From: Alistipes sp.
GTDB lineage: Bacteria; Bacteroidota; Bacteroidia; Bacteroidales; Rikenellaceae
Direction of reading: 5' to 3'
DNA: 33,769 bases
NCBI GenBank assembly: GCA_020026435.1
Contig: JAHHQK010000022.1
Span: 1-33,769 of the forward strand
Positions 14,975-22,800 of this stretch are shown piece after piece. The notes under the pieces are model-generated. The model ran no database searches, was not told the DNA's origin, and worked only from the letters and a program-made list of their open reading frames with translations. The translations under genes and the position numbers were made by a program. How positions within the stretch are numbered: the stretch's first letter is position 1; each line of letters begins with the position of its first letter.

Positions 14975-16186
14975 ATGGAACGATACATAGATATAAATGA
15001 TTACGACTACCCGCTTCCCGATGAAAAAATCGCAAAATTTCCGTTGGAGGAGCGCAGTTCGTCGAAACTTCTGATCTGGCACAACGGCCGGATCGAGGAG
15101 CGTCATTTCCGCGATCTGGGCGATGTCCTGCCCCCGGACCAGCTCCTGGTGTTCAACAACGCCAAGGTGATCCGCGCCCGCATGATCATGCACAAACCCT
15201 CGGGAGCGCGCATCGAGGTGTTCTGCCTCGAACCCCACCTGCCGGCCGACTACGAACGGGCGTTTGCCGCACAGGGCGAGTGCCAGTGGTCGTGTATCGT
15301 GGGCAACCTCAAGAAGTGGAAGGAGGGTTGTGTCGAGATCCGTTTCGACTACCAGGGCCAAGAGACCCGGCTGCGGGCCTGGCGTATGTCCGAGGCCGGA
15401 CGCGAGCAGATCGTCCGCTTCGAGTGGGACATACCCCTCACCTTCGGCGAGCTGCTCGAACACCTGGGCCGCATTCCGATCCCGCCCTACCTCAACCGCG
15501 AGAGCCAGGAGATCGACTACACACGCTATCAGACCGTCTACTCCAAGGCCGCAGGATCGGTGGCCGCCCCCACGGCCGGTCTGCACTTCACGCCCGAGGT
15601 GATCGAGGGCATGAAGCAGCGCGGATTCCTCTTCGAGGAGGTCACGCTCCACGTCGGCGCGGGCACCTTCCTCCCGGTCAAGGACACCGATGCCACCAAA
15701 CACCCGATGCACACCGAGCATTTCGAGGTACGCCGCGACACGGTGCGCACGCTCCTCTCCAAGTGGGGACGGATCACGGCCGTCGGCACCACCTCGGTGC
15801 GCACGCTCGAATCGCTGCCCGCCCTGGCCTGGCGCATCCGCACGGTCGGAGCTCCCGAAGTGGCACGGGTCATCGGCCAATGGGAGCTGTATGACCTGCC
15901 CGCCGACTTCACGGGACGCGAGGCCCTCGAAATCCTGCTCGACTACATGGAGCGCGAGGATATCGACCGCATGAAAGCCTCGACGCAGATCATGATCACG
16001 CCGCTGGACTACCGCTTCCGCATAGTCCACAACATCGTCACCAACTTTCACCAGCCCAAATCGACCCTTCTGCTGTTGGTTTCGGCCTTCGTGGGCGACG
16101 ACTGGCACCGCATCTACGACTACGCCCTGACGCACGATTTCCGTTTCCTGAGCTACGGCGACTCGTCGGTCTTCATCAAGGACTGA
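14975..16186 (+). CDS. queA: S-adenosylmethionine:tRNA ribosyltransferase-isomerase
   Basis: QueA transfers and isomerises the ribosyl part of S-adenosylmethionine onto preQ1 at tRNA position 34, giving epoxyqueuosine. The family signatures appear in order: LLVFNNAKVIRARM, GRIPIPPYLNRE, YQTVYSKAAGSVAAPTAGLH, VTLHVGAGTFLPVK, VGTTSVRTLES and VTNFHQPKSTLLLLVSAF. At 403 residues it is about 50 longer than the Escherichia coli enzyme. I recall Bacteroidetes carrying both a short and a long QueA-like protein; this would be the long type, and its exact role could differ slightly. A GC-rich terminator follows at 16251-16302. Confidence 0.93.
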   Translation: MERYIDINDYDYPLPDEKIAKFPLEERSSSKLLIWHNGRIEERHFRDLGDVLPPDQLLVFNNAKVIRARMIMHKPSGARIEVFCLEPHLPADYERAFAAQGECQWSCIVGNLKKWKEGCVEIRFDYQGQETRLRAWRMSEAGREQIVRFEWDIPLTFGELLEHLGRIPIPPYLNRESQEIDYTRYQTVYSKAAGSVAAPTAGLHFTPEVIEGMKQRGFLFEEVTLHVGAGTFLPVKDTDATKHPMHTEHFEVRRDTVRTLLSKWGRITAVGTTSVRTLESLPALAWRIRTVGAPEVARVIGQWELYDLPADFTGREALEILLDYMEREDIDRMKASTQIMITPLDYRFRIVHNIVTNFHQPKSTLLLLVSAFVGDDWHRIYDYALTHDFRFLSYGDSSVFIKD

Positions 16187-16250
16187 TCCGCCCCAAGGCA
16201 CCGAATACCCGCTCCCGGAGGATCTCTCCCCTGTAACGGATTCCACCCAT

Positions 16251-16302
16251 CCCCCCCTTCCGCAGATCCTTCAGATCGACGGGAAGGAGGGGGGATTTTT
16301 TT
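16251..16302 (+). terminator. queA terminator
   Basis: A C-rich arm (16251-16261) pairs with a G-rich arm (16282-16294) with a small bulge, followed by seven T at 16296-16302. Confidence 0.78.
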
Positions 16303-16319
16303 CGCCTTCCGCCTGCGAC

Positions 16320-16351
16320 TTTGTTTTTTTCGGGATTTTTCGATACTTTTA
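16320..16351 (+). promoter_or_regulatory. Promoter of the leader ORF / MATE unit
   Basis: TTTG at 16320-16323 and TACTTTTA at 16344-16351 are 20 bases apart. The -7 differs from TAnnTTTG only in its last base. It lies directly after the queA terminator, so the downstream unit is independent. Confidence 0.58.
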
Positions 16352-16371
16352 CACCCCGAAAATTTCAAACG

Positions 16372-16455
16372 ATGAATACGACGACCCATCTTTCAGACCA
16401 CATCCTGAATATCCTCTTCGTGCATTGGATCACGCGAGGACCGTCCCTGTCGTAA
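16372..16455 (+). CDS. Candidate 27-codon leader ORF (uORF) before the MATE gene
   Basis: A short frame begins with ATG 20 bases after the -7 box and ends with TAA. The peptide starts MNTTTHLSDHILNIL and ends FVHWITRGPSLS. No family is recognised. Its placement copies the lysO leader ORF (4503-4601): promoter, about 30 codons including His-Trp, stop, then a GCGGGGC hairpin 15 bases later, then a transporter. DNA around the His-Trp codons is also alike (CAYTGG, TCA, GCG). It may be a leader peptide or just part of a structured RNA. Confidence 0.35.
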   Translation: MNTTTHLSDHILNILFVHWITRGPSLS

Positions 16456-16470
16456 CCATCCCTTCCTCAT

Positions 16471-16497
16471 GCGGGGCACGCGCCCCATCCCGTTTTT
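16471..16497 (+). promoter_or_regulatory. Hairpin and T run in MATE leader (possible attenuator)
   Basis: GGGGC at 16473-16477 pairs with GCCCC at 16482-16486. Six T follow at 16492-16497 after a short spacer. An alternative stem, CGGG (16472-16475) with CCCG (16489-16492), would place the T run directly after it. Two competing folds plus a T run downstream of a short ORF suggest attenuation. The stems are short. Confidence 0.38.
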
Positions 16498-16583
16498 TCA
16501 AGACTCACGACCTTCCCCATCTCCCCCCCAGCGGAGCCGATGGCGGAAGCACTGTCCCCATACCCGAATCACAAACAGACAAC

Positions 16584-17957
16584 ATGCATAAGAAACTCAA
16601 GAACTATCAGGATTACTACCGCTCGCTCATCACCCTCGGTGTGCCGATCATCATCGGCCAGTTGGGCGGCATCATCACGGGATTCGCCGACACCATCATG
16701 GTGGGTCAGCACTCCACCGAGGAACTGGCTGCGGCCTCGTTCGTCAACAACGTGATCAACGCCTTCATCATCCTCGGCACGGGATTCTCGTTCAACCTCA
16801 CCCCGCTGATCGGCGAGAGCCTCGCCCGCCGCAAACGCATCGCCATCGGCACCTGGCTCAAGAACAGCCTCGTGGCCAACCTGTCGACCACGCTGCTCCT
16901 GCTCTCGATTCTCACGCTCATCTACCTCAACCTCGACTCGATGGGCCAGCCCGCGGAGATCATGCCCTTGATCCGCCCCTATTTCGCCATCTCGCTCTTC
17001 TCGATCATCTTCGTCATGATGGCCAACTCGTTCCGCCAGTTCGTCGAGGGCATCGCCAACCCCTCGATCTCGATGTGGGTGCTGCTCGCGGGCAACCTGC
17101 TCAACGTGGCGGGAAACTACCTGCTCATCTACGGCAAGTGCGGACTGCCCGAGATGGGACTTCTGGGTGCGGGTATCAGCACCCTCCTCTCGCGCATCGT
17201 CATGCTGGGCCTCTTCATCGCGGTGTTCATGCGCGGCAAGGCCTACCGCTCCTACCGCAAGGGATTCGCCCTGGGACGCATCAACACGGCCAGCTGGAAG
17301 AAACTCAACGCCATCGGTTGGCCCATCGGACTCCAGCAGGGGCTCGAAGCCGGAACGTTCTGCATCACGGCCATCATGGTCGGCTGGATCGGCAAGCTCG
17401 AACTGGCGGCCCACCAGATCGCCATCACCGTCTCGCTCATCAGCTTCACGATCTACCTCGGACTGGGTGCGGCCGTGGCCATCCGCACGGCCTACTACAA
17501 GGGCGCGGGCAACTGGGAGATGGTGCGCAAGATCACCCTGGCGGGCAACCACCTCGCGCTGATGGTCGTGGCGGTCATCTGCCTGATGCTCTTCATCGCA
17601 CGGCCGTGGCTGGGCTACCTGTTCACCAACGACGAGGAGGTGATCCGCATCGTACGGGTCATCATCCCCATATTGATGCTCTACCAGCTGGGTGACAGCA
17701 TCCAGATCATCCTGACCAACGCCCTGCGCGGTCTGGCCGACGTCAATGTCATCATGATCATCTCTTTGATCGCCAACTTTGCCATCGCCATCCCCGCGGG
17801 CTATGCCCTGGGCTTCATCTTCGACTTCGGCATCGCGGGCATCTGGTTCTCCTACCCGATCAGCTTCGCATGCTCGGTCATCATGCTCACGATCCGCGCC
17901 CGCCGACAGATCGGAAGCCACCTCTCCCCCGACCGGAGCATCGCCCTCGGGCGCTGA
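16584..17957 (+). CDS. MATE family efflux transporter
   Basis: Multidrug and toxin extrusion antiporter in the inner membrane, 457 residues, with about 12 hydrophobic helices in two six-helix halves. The signature near the N-terminus is PIIIGQLGGIITGFADTIMV followed by GQHSTEELAAASFVNN. The second half begins around WKKLNAIGWPIGLQQGLEAG and contains GWIGKLELAAHQIAITVSLI. The frame runs 53 codons further upstream from a TTG, but that part is low-complexity and not MATE-like. MHKKLKNYQDYY at 16584 is the natural start. The substrate is unknown. The unit has its own promoter and a leader of over 200 nt with a small ORF and hairpin, hinting at regulated expression. Confidence 0.94.
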   Translation: MHKKLKNYQDYYRSLITLGVPIIIGQLGGIITGFADTIMVGQHSTEELAAASFVNNVINAFIILGTGFSFNLTPLIGESLARRKRIAIGTWLKNSLVANLSTTLLLLSILTLIYLNLDSMGQPAEIMPLIRPYFAISLFSIIFVMMANSFRQFVEGIANPSISMWVLLAGNLLNVAGNYLLIYGKCGLPEMGLLGAGISTLLSRIVMLGLFIAVFMRGKAYRSYRKGFALGRINTASWKKLNAIGWPIGLQQGLEAGTFCITAIMVGWIGKLELAAHQIAITVSLISFTIYLGLGAAVAIRTAYYKGAGNWEMVRKITLAGNHLALMVVAVICLMLFIARPWLGYLFTNDEEVIRIVRVIIPILMLYQLGDSIQIILTNALRGLADVNVIMIISLIANFAIAIPAGYALGFIFDFGIAGIWFSYPISFACSVIMLTIRARRQIGSHLSPDRSIALGR

Positions 17958-18041
17958 TCCCGTCCCCACGGGAAAGTCTCCCCTCTCAAGACGCCCACAC
18001 AGCGTGTAGCGTGGGACACCAAACCTCAAGACACAAAAAAG

Positions 18042-18085
18042 CGGAGGAAGAAACCCCTTGATTTCGGTTTCTTCCTCCGTTTTTT
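18042..18085. terminator. Bidirectional terminator between MATE and menE
   Basis: A perfect 14-bp stem (18042-18055 with 18066-18079) has six T on the right (18080-18085) and six A on the left (18035-18040). It can serve both convergent genes. Confidence 0.88.
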
Positions 18086-18100
18086 CGTAAAATCGAGTCT

Positions 18101-19189
18101 TCAGACGATCCTCCACCCCTCTTTGGCCGCCTCACGACACGCCCTGCGGTCGATCTTACCGTTAGGGGTAAGCGGAATCCGCTCCACACGGACGATCCTC
18201 CGGGGCGCATGATAACGCGGCAGAGCGGCACAGGCACTGACCACACCCCGAGGGTCGATATCGGCATCGACCAGGAGGGTCACCTCTTCGCCCAGTTTCC
18301 CGTCGGGCAGGGCCGTCACGGCAAAGCCGCACTCCACGACTCCCCGCAACGCCTCCTCCACCTCTTCGATGCGGATCTTGACCCCGCCGCTGTTGATCAC
18401 ATTGTCCAGCCGTCCCAGGATCACGAACGATCCGTCGGCAAAGAGTTCTACCAGGTCATGGGTCACCAGCCTCGTGTCACACACCCGCGGGGCGTCGATC
18501 ACCAACGTACCCTCCTCCGACCGGGCCAGCGACACCCCCTCCAGCGGGGTGTAACGCTCCGAACGACTCTCGCCGCTGAGCCTTCTGAGGGCTATGTGCG
18601 ACAGGGTCTCGGTCATCCCGTAGGTCGACCACACACCGTTAGCCATACCGGCAATCCTCGCCGCAAGACGGGCATCGACCGCCCCGCCGCCGATGATCAC
18701 CTCACGGATCCGCTCCAGGCGTTCCCGCTCCGCATCCACACCGAGCGTGTTGGCCACCTGCAAGGGCACCATGGCCGCAAAAGCCACCTCCGCCCCCTCG
18801 GGCAAAGGATCGGCAAGAGGGTGTCCCGAGGCGGGGCGCACCCAAAGCTCCATTCCCCCGACCAGGGCCCGCACCACGACCATCATCGCCCCGATGTAGC
18901 GCAGATTCATGCAGAGCAACGCCCCGTCGGCGGCACCAAGCCCCAATCGGCGGCACGTCATCTCCGCTCCGGCCATCATCTGCTCCTTGCGGGCCGTGAT
19001 CCGCTTGGCCTCGCCCGTAGAGCCCGAGGTGAGCAGTTCCATGGTGGGCCGTGGCGAAAACCACCGCTCCAGGAAGTCATAAAGATCCCTCATCTCGCTC
19101 CTTACCTCTCCGGCGGCCGCCTCGCGGAGCGTCTCCCGCGAGATGGTCCGCCCCTCGACCCTCAGGGTCTGTGTCTGCCACTGCTCCAT
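18101..19189 (-). CDS. menE: o-Succinylbenzoate-CoA ligase
   Basis: Activates o-succinylbenzoate to its CoA ester in menaquinone synthesis. This adenylate-forming enzyme has the phosphate loop LTSGSTGEAK (S55 to K62), the motif YGMTETLSHIA, the hinge region ILGRLDNVINSGGVKI and the C-terminal catalytic lysine in PNGKIDR (K345). At 362 residues it is much shorter than the 450-490 usual elsewhere; the N-terminal part is reduced, as I recall for Bacteroidetes. The start at 19189 makes a TGATG overlap with the menC stop, a sign of coupled translation. An ATG five codons upstream (19204) is possible. It is last in the men operon. Confidence 0.92.
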   Translation of the reverse strand: MEQWQTQTLRVEGRTISRETLREAAAGEVRSEMRDLYDFLERWFSPRPTMELLTSGSTGEAKRITARKEQMMAGAEMTCRRLGLGAADGALLCMNLRYIGAMMVVVRALVGGMELWVRPASGHPLADPLPEGAEVAFAAMVPLQVANTLGVDAERERLERIREVIIGGGAVDARLAARIAGMANGVWSTYGMTETLSHIALRRLSGESRSERYTPLEGVSLARSEEGTLVIDAPRVCDTRLVTHDLVELFADGSFVILGRLDNVINSGGVKIRIEEVEEALRGVVECGFAVTALPDGKLGEEVTLLVDADIDPRGVVSACAALPRYHAPRRIVRVERIPLTPNGKIDRRACREAAKEGWRIV

Positions 19190-20220
19190 CACCGTCCGAA
19201 CCATAAGGCATCCCGGCGGATCGTGAGCGGAAGATCCACATTATCCGTAAAGAGCATCCCCGTACCCAGCCCCTGGGGCAAAGTCACGGCGTGCGTGGCG
19301 CACCATTGGGCTATGGCATTCAGTCCGATGTTGGACTCCAGGGCCGAGGTGATCCACCACCCGATGCCCCTCTTTCCGGCCTCGGCGATCCACTCCTCGC
19401 CGCCCGAAATACCGCCGTGAAGCGAGGGCTTGAGGATGATGTACCGCGGGCGGATCGTATCCAGCAGGAGGCGTTTGGCGGCGGGGGTGTTGCAGCCGAT
19501 CAACTCCTCGTCGAGGGCAATGTCCAGGGGCGAGATCTCGCACAGACGGGCCATCTGCTCCCACTGTCCCGCGCGGATAGGCTGCTCGATGGAGTGGAGG
19601 TCGAGGGCGGCCAGGGCCTCCAGACGGAGGGATGCCTCCTCCACGGAGAAAGCCCCGTTGGCATCGACCCTCAGCTCGACATCGCGACGAGAGAAGCTTC
19701 CGCGGATGTATCTTAGCAGACGCAACTCGTCCTCGAAGTCTATGGCGCCGATCTTGAGCTTGATGCAGCGGAATCCCTGCTCGATCTTGCGGCCGATGCG
19801 TTGCAGCATGGTCTCGTAGTCGCCCATCCAGATCAGTCCGTTGATCACAATCCCCTCCTCGCCCCGCGAGAAGGGCGTATCCCACAGCGCAAGACTCCCC
19901 CGCCTGAGGTGACGGAAGGCCGTCTCCAGTCCAAAGAGTATCGAGGGACAGGGCCTCAGGGCTTCGGTGTCGATGACCCCGCCCCGCTGTTCGACCCGGC
20001 GGCAGACCTCGCACAGGATCTCGCCGTAGTCCTCCCTGTCGTCGCAGCTCAAGCGGGGCAAGGGGGCGCACTCGCCGAGGCCCTCCACTCCCGCAAATTG
20101 GGGCGAAGTGACCCTCAGATACCATCCCCGCCGCGTGAGATAGGTCCCGCGCGACGTCCCGGCCGGCTCCCTGAAGTGGAGCAGGTAGGGTTCTGCCTTA
20201 ATCTTACATTCCATCTCCAT
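19189..20220 (-). CDS. menC: o-Succinylbenzoate synthase
   Basis: Dehydrates SHCHC to o-succinylbenzoate; an enolase-superfamily enzyme. The 343-residue product has the full active-site set: KxK (K154, K156) in CIKLKIG, metal ligands D186 (VDANGA), E212 (SIEQPI) and D237 (ALDEEL), and catalytic K264 (ILKPS). An N-terminal capping domain comes first. MenC proteins diverge strongly, but position between menB and menE and these residues make the call firm. The start at 20220 could instead be two codons later. A terminator-like hairpin lies between menB and menC (20250-20281), so menC-menE may be expressed less than the upstream genes. Confidence 0.93.
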   Translation of the reverse strand: MEMECKIKAEPYLLHFREPAGTSRGTYLTRRGWYLRVTSPQFAGVEGLGECAPLPRLSCDDREDYGEILCEVCRRVEQRGGVIDTEALRPCPSILFGLETAFRHLRRGSLALWDTPFSRGEEGIVINGLIWMGDYETMLQRIGRKIEQGFRCIKLKIGAIDFEDELRLLRYIRGSFSRRDVELRVDANGAFSVEEASLRLEALAALDLHSIEQPIRAGQWEQMARLCEISPLDIALDEELIGCNTPAAKRLLLDTIRPRYIILKPSLHGGISGGEEWIAEAGKRGIGWWITSALESNIGLNAIAQWCATHAVTLPQGLGTGMLFTDNVDLPLTIRRDALWFGR

Positions 20221-20249
20221 GATTCATCATTTCATACATCTTGTCCATC

Positions 20250-20281
20250 AAAAAAACACGCCGCAGCGAATCCCTGCGGCG
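20250..20281 (-). terminator. Terminator-like hairpin inside the men operon (menB/menC)
   Basis: On the minus strand an 8-bp GC-rich stem (20281-20274 with 20266-20259) and seven-base loop are followed by a T run at 20257-20250 interrupted once. It lies past the menB stop and before menC. A second palindrome is at 20297-20314 (GCCCCAT/ATGGGGC). I see no exact TAnnTTTG before menC. Confidence 0.68.
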
Positions 20282-20324
20282 CGATAATCCCTTCCGCCCC
20301 ATGCGTATGGGGCATTCTCACCCA

Positions 20325-21149
20325 TTAAGGAAACTTGGGGTATTGCTTGAAGTCGGGCCGACGTTTTTCGAGGAAAGCGTTTTTGCCCTCCTGGGCCTCG
20401 TCCGTGAGGTAGTAGAGCAGGGTGGCGTCACCGGCCAACTCCTGGATTCCGGCCTGGCCGTCCAGCTCGGCGTTAAGTCCGGCCTTGATCATGCGCAGGG
20501 CCAGCGGGCTGAGCTGCTGCATCTCCTCGGCCCAAGCCACATACTCGTCCTCCAGACGGTCCAAAGGCACGACCTTGTTGACCAGACCCATGTCGAGAGC
20601 CTCCTGAGCGTTGTATTTGCGACACAGGAACCAGATCTCGCGGGCCTTCTTCTGACCCACGACACGCGCCATGTACGACGCTCCGAATCCGGCATCGAAA
20701 CTGCCCACACGCGGGCCGGTCTGACCGAAAATGGCATTCTCCGAGGCGATCGACAGGTCGCAGACCACATGCAGGACGTGACCGCCCCCGATGGCGAATC
20801 CGTTAACGGCCGCAATCACGGGTTTGGGAATCGAGCGGATCTGCTTCTGCACATCCAGCACGCTGAGGCGCGGCACACCGTCCTTGCCGATGTATCCGCC
20901 GCGGCCCTTGACATTCTGGTCTCCTCCCGAACAGAAGGCCTTGTCGCCCGCTCCCGTCAGCACAACAACGTCGATCGAAGGCTCCTCGCGGCAGATGCGC
21001 AGGGCGTCGCTCATCTCGGCCGTGGTCGTCGGGGTGAAGGCATTGCGGTAACGCTCGCGGTTGATCGTAATGCGAGCGATGCCGTTGTAGTACTCGAAAA
21101 GAATATCCTCGTACTCTCTGATCGTTTTCCAATCTCTTTTTTCAGACAT
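20325..21149 (-). CDS. menB: 1,4-Dihydroxy-2-naphthoyl-CoA synthase
   Basis: Closes the second ring of the menaquinone nucleus from o-succinylbenzoyl-CoA. This crotonase-fold enzyme of 274 residues has AFCSGGDQNVKG (oxyanion hole, 71-82), NGFAIGGGHVLHVVCDLSIA, and FGQTGPRVGSFDAGFGASYM with catalytic D152. Gly145 in QTGP marks the bicarbonate-dependent type I enzymes (Gly156 in Escherichia coli); type II enzymes have Asp there. The C-terminal half closely follows the enterobacterial sequence as I remember it (QKKAREIWFLCR, DMGLVN, QEGKNAF). It starts nine bases after menD. Confidence 0.97.
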   Translation of the reverse strand: MSEKRDWKTIREYEDILFEYYNGIARITINRERYRNAFTPTTTAEMSDALRICREEPSIDVVVLTGAGDKAFCSGGDQNVKGRGGYIGKDGVPRLSVLDVQKQIRSIPKPVIAAVNGFAIGGGHVLHVVCDLSIASENAIFGQTGPRVGSFDAGFGASYMARVVGQKKAREIWFLCRKYNAQEALDMGLVNKVVPLDRLEDEYVAWAEEMQQLSPLALRMIKAGLNAELDGQAGIQELAGDATLLYYLTDEAQEGKNAFLEKRRPDFKQYPKFP

Positions 21150-21158
21150 GGTTTCCGT

Positions 21159-22793
21159 TTATTTTAATTGATGATAATATGCTCTCAAAAGGCGCACGTC
21201 CTCCTCCTTGCGGGTGAATATCTCCAGCAGGAGGGGACGCGGTCCGGGTGTGGGCGAGGTGATCCGAGCCACGGCCTCCGCCAAGGTCTCGGCCCCCTCC
21301 ACCGCCATATAGTCCAGTCCCCGCTCCAGGGCCCAGGCGCGGGCCGAGGTGCGGTGTTCGGCCACAACATAGCGGCCCGTCGACGCCCGCTGCTCCAGAC
21401 CGGGCAGGGCGTGGAAGATCTCCCCGCCGCCGTTGTTGAGCAGGACGATGCGCAGGTTGGGCCCGAGGCTGTCGTTCCACAGGGCGTTCATGTCGTAGAA
21501 GAAACTCAGATCGCCGATGACCACGAAATCGAGCCTGTGCCCCGCCGAGGCACATCCCACGGCCGTCGACAGCACCCCCTCGATGCCGCTCACGCCCCGG
21601 TTGCAGCACACGCCGACCCCTTCCGGAAGGTCGTAATGCTGGGCGTAGCGCACCACCGAGCTATTGCCCAGGTGCAGGCGCGAGCCGCGGGGCAGATGCT
21701 CCACAATGCGGCCGATGCACTCCATCTCGGAATATCCGAACTCAGGTTTCGGAATGCGGGCCACCCCGTCGCGCCACAGGGCGACAAACGCCCCGTCGGG
21801 ATTCGTCTCCAAGGGATCCGCCCCCGCAAAGAAGTCCCGGGGCGAAGCGTGGACCACGGCCGTCAAGGCACGGAACAGATCCGCCCCCTGCTCGGCAAAG
21901 GTCAGGTGCCAATGTTCGCGGGGCGGGTGGTTGCGCAGGAAGGTCTTGAGGCGTTTGGAGACGATGTGTCCCCCGAGGGTGATCACCAGGTCGGGCGCAC
22001 AAGCCTCCTCTCCCTCGTGCCCCAAGGCGTAGAGCAGCGTGTCGAACCGCGAGCAGGCAGCTCCCCACCCGAAGTTGGCGGGATGCTCGGCCAGCCACAC
22101 CATGCGGTCCTTCCACCGGGGATCGATCCCCTCAAGCCGGCCTTCGGGGCACTGGCCTACGATGACCATCGGGCGACGTGCCACGGCCAGGCGGCGGCGC
22201 AGCTCCTCGTCCATCCCGTCGTGGTGGGCGATCACCCTCACCTCGGGCAGCGACTCTTCCGTCAGGCGGAACAGCGGCTCCGAGATCGGGACATTGATCT
22301 GCACCGGCCCGCCCCCTCCGCGACGACACGCCGCAAGGGCTTCGTTGATCACCCTATTGCAGTACCAGGCCGACTCCTCGTCACCCACCTCGGGCAGATC
22401 GGCCGCATAGCGCACCAGACCGCCGAATACACCCGGTTGGGGCAGGGTCTGGCCGTCCATCTGTCCGATCCAGACCCGGGGTCTGTCGGCCGAGATGACC
22501 ACCAGAGGCACCTGCTGGTAGAAAGCCTCGGCCACCGCCGGGTGGAGGTTGAGCAGGGCCGACCCCGAGGTGCAGCACACCGCCGCAGGCCGTCCTCCGT
22601 CGAGGGCCAGGCCCAGGGCGAAGAACCCCGCACTGCGCTCGTCGGTCACGGGATGGCATCGGAAGGCGGGATGAGCCGCCAGCGTCTCGACAATGGGCGC
22701 ATTGCGACTGCCGGGGCAGAGCACCACATCGGTGATGCCGTAGCGGAGCAGCAAGGCGGCCAGTTCGAGGATATTTCGTTTTTCGGAATACAT
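21159..22793 (-). CDS. menD: SEPHCHC synthase (2-succinyl-5-enolpyruvyl-6-hydroxy-3-cyclohexene-1-carboxylate synthase)
   Basis: Thiamine-diphosphate enzyme that joins isochorismate and 2-oxoglutarate, the first committed step of classical menaquinone synthesis. The 544-residue product begins with the Pyr domain: LCPGSRNAPIVE (25-36) and DERSAGFFALGLA with the cofactor-activating E52. A middle domain follows. The PP domain has the Mg/ThDP motif GDLSFFYDMNALW and LLNNGGGEIFHALPG. The layout matches MenD. It lies seven bases after menF and nine before menB, clearly one operon. menH, which releases pyruvate in the next step, is not found in the window. Confidence 0.96.
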   Translation of the reverse strand: MYSEKRNILELAALLLRYGITDVVLCPGSRNAPIVETLAAHPAFRCHPVTDERSAGFFALGLALDGGRPAAVCCTSGSALLNLHPAVAEAFYQQVPLVVISADRPRVWIGQMDGQTLPQPGVFGGLVRYAADLPEVGDEESAWYCNRVINEALAACRRGGGGPVQINVPISEPLFRLTEESLPEVRVIAHHDGMDEELRRRLAVARRPMVIVGQCPEGRLEGIDPRWKDRMVWLAEHPANFGWGAACSRFDTLLYALGHEGEEACAPDLVITLGGHIVSKRLKTFLRNHPPREHWHLTFAEQGADLFRALTAVVHASPRDFFAGADPLETNPDGAFVALWRDGVARIPKPEFGYSEMECIGRIVEHLPRGSRLHLGNSSVVRYAQHYDLPEGVGVCCNRGVSGIEGVLSTAVGCASAGHRLDFVVIGDLSFFYDMNALWNDSLGPNLRIVLLNNGGGEIFHALPGLEQRASTGRYVVAEHRTSARAWALERGLDYMAVEGAETLAEAVARITSPTPGPRPLLLEIFTRKEEDVRLLRAYYHQLK

Positions 22794-22800
22794 CGTGCAA

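Noticed and set aside
13349..16246. A 965-codon minus-strand open frame running from nadB through the whole of queA
   Set aside because: Only the part from 14905 downward is aspartate oxidase. The rest is antisense to queA, which has full family motifs, and two exact -7 boxes sit between the genes.
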